From Sphingobacterium kitahiroshimense (GTDB lineage Bacteria > Bacteroidota > Bacteroidia > Sphingobacteriales > Sphingobacteriaceae): a stretch of 64,000 nt of DNA. A program made the position numbers and the translations under genes. Every line of letters starts with the position of its first letter. Position 1 is the first letter of the stretch. Below the pieces are notes generated by a model. It did not search any database. It saw only the letters and a program-made list of their open reading frames with translations, and was not told the DNA's origin. Location: positions 3,844,001-3,908,000 of the forward strand of contig NZ_JAOQNK010000001.1 in the NCBI RefSeq assembly GCF_025961315.1, written 5' to 3'. This document shows, in pieces, positions 62,673 through 64,000 of the stretch.

Positions 62673-62891
62673 ATGTTTAAAATAAGTAAAAAAATAATCT
62701 TCATCGCTTTCGTGATCTGCCTATTTTGCATCGGACTAGGCATAAATGATATTATTGAAGATTACAGAAAAAATCACAATTTTTTGGTTAAAGACTTATT
62801 TATTTTTATTCCCTATATAATATCGGGAGGAATTTTCTTTTATATTTTATACATAAAAAAAGAAAAAGACACTAAGTCTCATTCAAACTAA
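62673..62891 (+). CDS. Small two-helix membrane protein
   Basis: A 72-residue protein with two membrane helices (about 8-28 and 43-62) and a charged tail KKEKDTKSHSN. It begins 11 bp after the hydrophobic-peptide frame and is followed by a strong terminator. Size, topology and position resemble immunity proteins of small bacteriocins, but that is inference only. Confidence 0.6.
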   Translation: MFKISKKIIFIAFVICLFCIGLGINDIIEDYRKNHNFLVKDLFIFIPYIISGGIFFYILYIKKEKDTKSHSN

Positions 62892-62898
62892 ACATTAC

Positions 62899-62937
62899 AA
62901 CAACAGTTAATCAACCACCATGATTAACTGTTGTTTT
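62899..62937 (+). terminator. Rho-independent terminator
   Basis: AACAACAGTTAATCA (62899-62913) and TGATTAACTGTTGTT (62921-62935) are perfectly complementary over 15 bp, loop ACCACCA, ending in TTGTTTTC. It starts 8 bp after the stop codon of the two-helix protein. Confidence 0.85.
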
Positions 62938-63027
62938 CAGGGGTTTATCCCATTCCGACACTTCTTTTTAATTGCTAAATCTCCTGATCCCAAAGATCAG
63001 TCAAAGAAGTAAAACCTTGATTTATAA

Positions 63028-63282
63028 TTTAAATTTTCAAAAAATAGAAATAAAATAGCTCTAGGGGGGGACCCAAGAGTTAACAGTGGGTTTCACCATA
63101 TCGATGAAAGCTATGCGAAAAGTGATGTTAGTGATAGAGAGATTGCTTACATCTGGGGTCTGTATACTGTTGAAGGAACTAAGGTCACAATTGAACGTTA
63201 CCTAACACCAATTTTTGCGGAGCCTTATCAAACCTATGTAGACCATTGCGATTTGAAATTGTTTATTCCTTTTGGGGGATGA
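63028..63282 (+). pseudogene. 3' fragment of an unrecognised gene
   Basis: An open frame without a start codon gives DPRVNSGFHHIDESYAKSD, then REIAYIWGLYTVEGTKVTIE and YVDHCDLKLFIPFGG* at 63280. Composition is clearly coding. The end IP-F-G resembles the last strand of GyrI-like effector-binding domains, only weakly. The 5' part is lost; upstream A-rich DNA is shared with 43862-43902. Confidence 0.5.
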
Positions 63283-63404
63283 AGGGGACTTTCTACAGCT
63301 TCAAAAACCACTCTTTTTGCTTCCGCAAGTGTTTTTTCTTGTGCTTTTATAAATGTGGTACATAGCAAAGTGACGAAAAAACAAGTAGAGATCATTCGGA
63401 TCAT
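63234..63404 (-). pseudogene. 5' fragment of a secreted-protein gene
   Basis: ATG 63404 encodes MIRMISTCFFVTLLCTTFIK followed by AQEKTLAEAKRVVFEAVESP, a clean signal peptide with the start of a mature domain. From about 63283 the frame runs antisense through the plus-strand gene fragment and stops at 63234, so true coding probably ends at the junction. Confidence 0.45.
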
Positions 63405-63490
63405 ATTTCTTTTTATTTAGTACTTTTTATCTATAGCTAATCGCGATTCATTTGTTCTTTATGTACAAATTCAAGATTTTTAGGAATAGG

Positions 63491-63626
63491 TTTACTTATC
63501 CCTCACTTTCCTTTCCCTCAGCTGGTTTCGGTAATAGGCCAATAACTGGACGCTCACCATCACCGTAGAATTGTCCATAAGACAATCCATGATGCCTATT
63601 GAAAGTAAATCAACTTATCATGAACT
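63491..63626. repeat. Dispersed repeat family, copy D
   Basis: Carries CTTATCCCTCACTTTCCTTT, CTCAGCTGGTTTCGGTAATA and CAACTTATCATGAAC, the latter shared with copy E. On the minus strand it reads GLSYGQFYGDGERPVIGLLP, continuing KPAEGKESEG*, the longest version of the shared tail. It lacks the hairpin and membrane-protein part. Confidence 0.7.
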
Positions 63627-63669
63627 ATTCGAAATTTATATTGTTCTAGACCGAGTGCAAAAGTAAGAT

Positions 63670-64000
63670 TGTGAAATTTGAGTTGTCGTTATTTAAGTAA
63701 ACCTGTTTTAATAAAAAAGGACTTCAAAAATTTCGAAGTCCCTTCCCTAATTATTATTGGTAGATAAATCTTTATCGATAGATTTTTTATTCGAAAGGTG
63801 CTTTCTGACAAAAACACAGCTTAATGCTATTTTATATACAGATCTAACGTAAACCGTTATACGAATATAAACTAAATATACTAAAAAGTTTTAGTTTTCA
63901 AAGGAATGGATTTTTATGATAGACCTTCTTCCGCACTTTCATTTCCTTCGGTTGGTTTCGGTGAAAGGCTAATAACTGGACGATCACCATCTCCCTAGAA
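63670..64000. repeat. Dispersed repeat family, copy C (runs to window end)
   Basis: Matches copy B from TGAAATTTGAG onward, including the hairpin GGACTTC/GAAGTCC at 63720-63742, the decayed small membrane-protein frame (start ATG changed, one-base deletion), TTTCAAAGGAATGGATTTTT and CTTCGGTTGGTTTCGGTGAA. It continues past the window. Confidence 0.85.

Noticed and set aside
51734..64000. Dispersed repeats as an insertion sequence
   Set aside because: No transposase, no terminal inverted repeats and no target duplications are visible at the copies.

Overview
The window looks like the chromosome of a member of the Bacteroidota, most likely Sphingobacteriaceae (Sphingobacterium-like). The reasons are SusC/SusD pairs, GldK/GldN-type proteins, DUF4374 and NTP_transf_5 families, many short lipoprotein signals, AT-rich DNA, and promoters of the Bacteroidota form TTTG-N19/20-TAnnTTTG. 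No ribosomal or transfer RNA genes and no CRISPR arrays were seen.

Region 1 (1-19.2 kb, all + strand) is a capsule/exopolysaccharide locus. It starts inside a mannose-1-phosphate guanylyltransferase. It continues with a UDP-sugar epimerase, a pyruvyltransferase, a flippase, glycosyltransferases, a putative polymerase, an acetyltransferase, a secreted beta-helix protein, sugar-nucleotide enzymes, and the Wza/Wzc export-kinase pair with a terminator. A WecA-type initiating transferase and a ketoisomerase-like cupin protein close it. Genes from 1.4 to 8.9 kb overlap or abut, as in one translationally coupled operon. A perfect (TTAG)19 tract ends the run.

Region 2 (19.2-26.4 kb) is mixed. It holds an NTP_transf_5 protein, an outer-membrane barrel, GldK- and GldN-like T9SS proteins with no GldL/GldM between them, and a protein made of homing-endonuclease-associated repeats. 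A decayed IS66 fragment, a methyltransferase and a 59-residue small gene follow.

Region 3 (26.4-42.5 kb) is a complete beta-mannan/glucomannan utilisation locus. It comprises an AraC regulator, SusC, SusD, a surface glycan-binding lipoprotein, GH5, a CE7 esterase, a GH130 mannosylglucose phosphorylase, a GPH sugar transporter, an AGE-family (cellobiose/mannobiose 2-) epimerase and two GH26 mannanases. The gene set matches the known route mannan -> mannobiose -> mannosylglucose -> mannose-1-phosphate + glucose.

Region 4 (42.5-53.1 kb) carries a GNAT acetyltransferase, an ECF sigma factor, a TonB-dependent receptor plus DUF4374 lipoprotein resembling XusA/XusB xenosiderophore uptake, a truncated Fic gene with a second dead copy 6 kb away, a TonB-like protein, a small barrel protein and a LuxR regulator.

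Region 5 (53-64 kb) is accessory. It contains three large unrecognised secreted proteins with a dead partial copy of the third. It also contains a compact minus-strand operon of a DUF6932-like nucleotidyltransferase, an XRE regulator and a KGGVGR-type ParA-like ATPase with TPRs, behind a perfect 28-bp palindrome. The right end holds broken small genes. From 43 kb rightward a dispersed repeat family recurs six times; its fullest copy holds an intact 41-residue membrane-protein ORF with its own terminator, and other copies are decayed. I consider this repeat cassette and the nucleotidyltransferase/XRE/ATPase operon the best candidates for undescribed biology.
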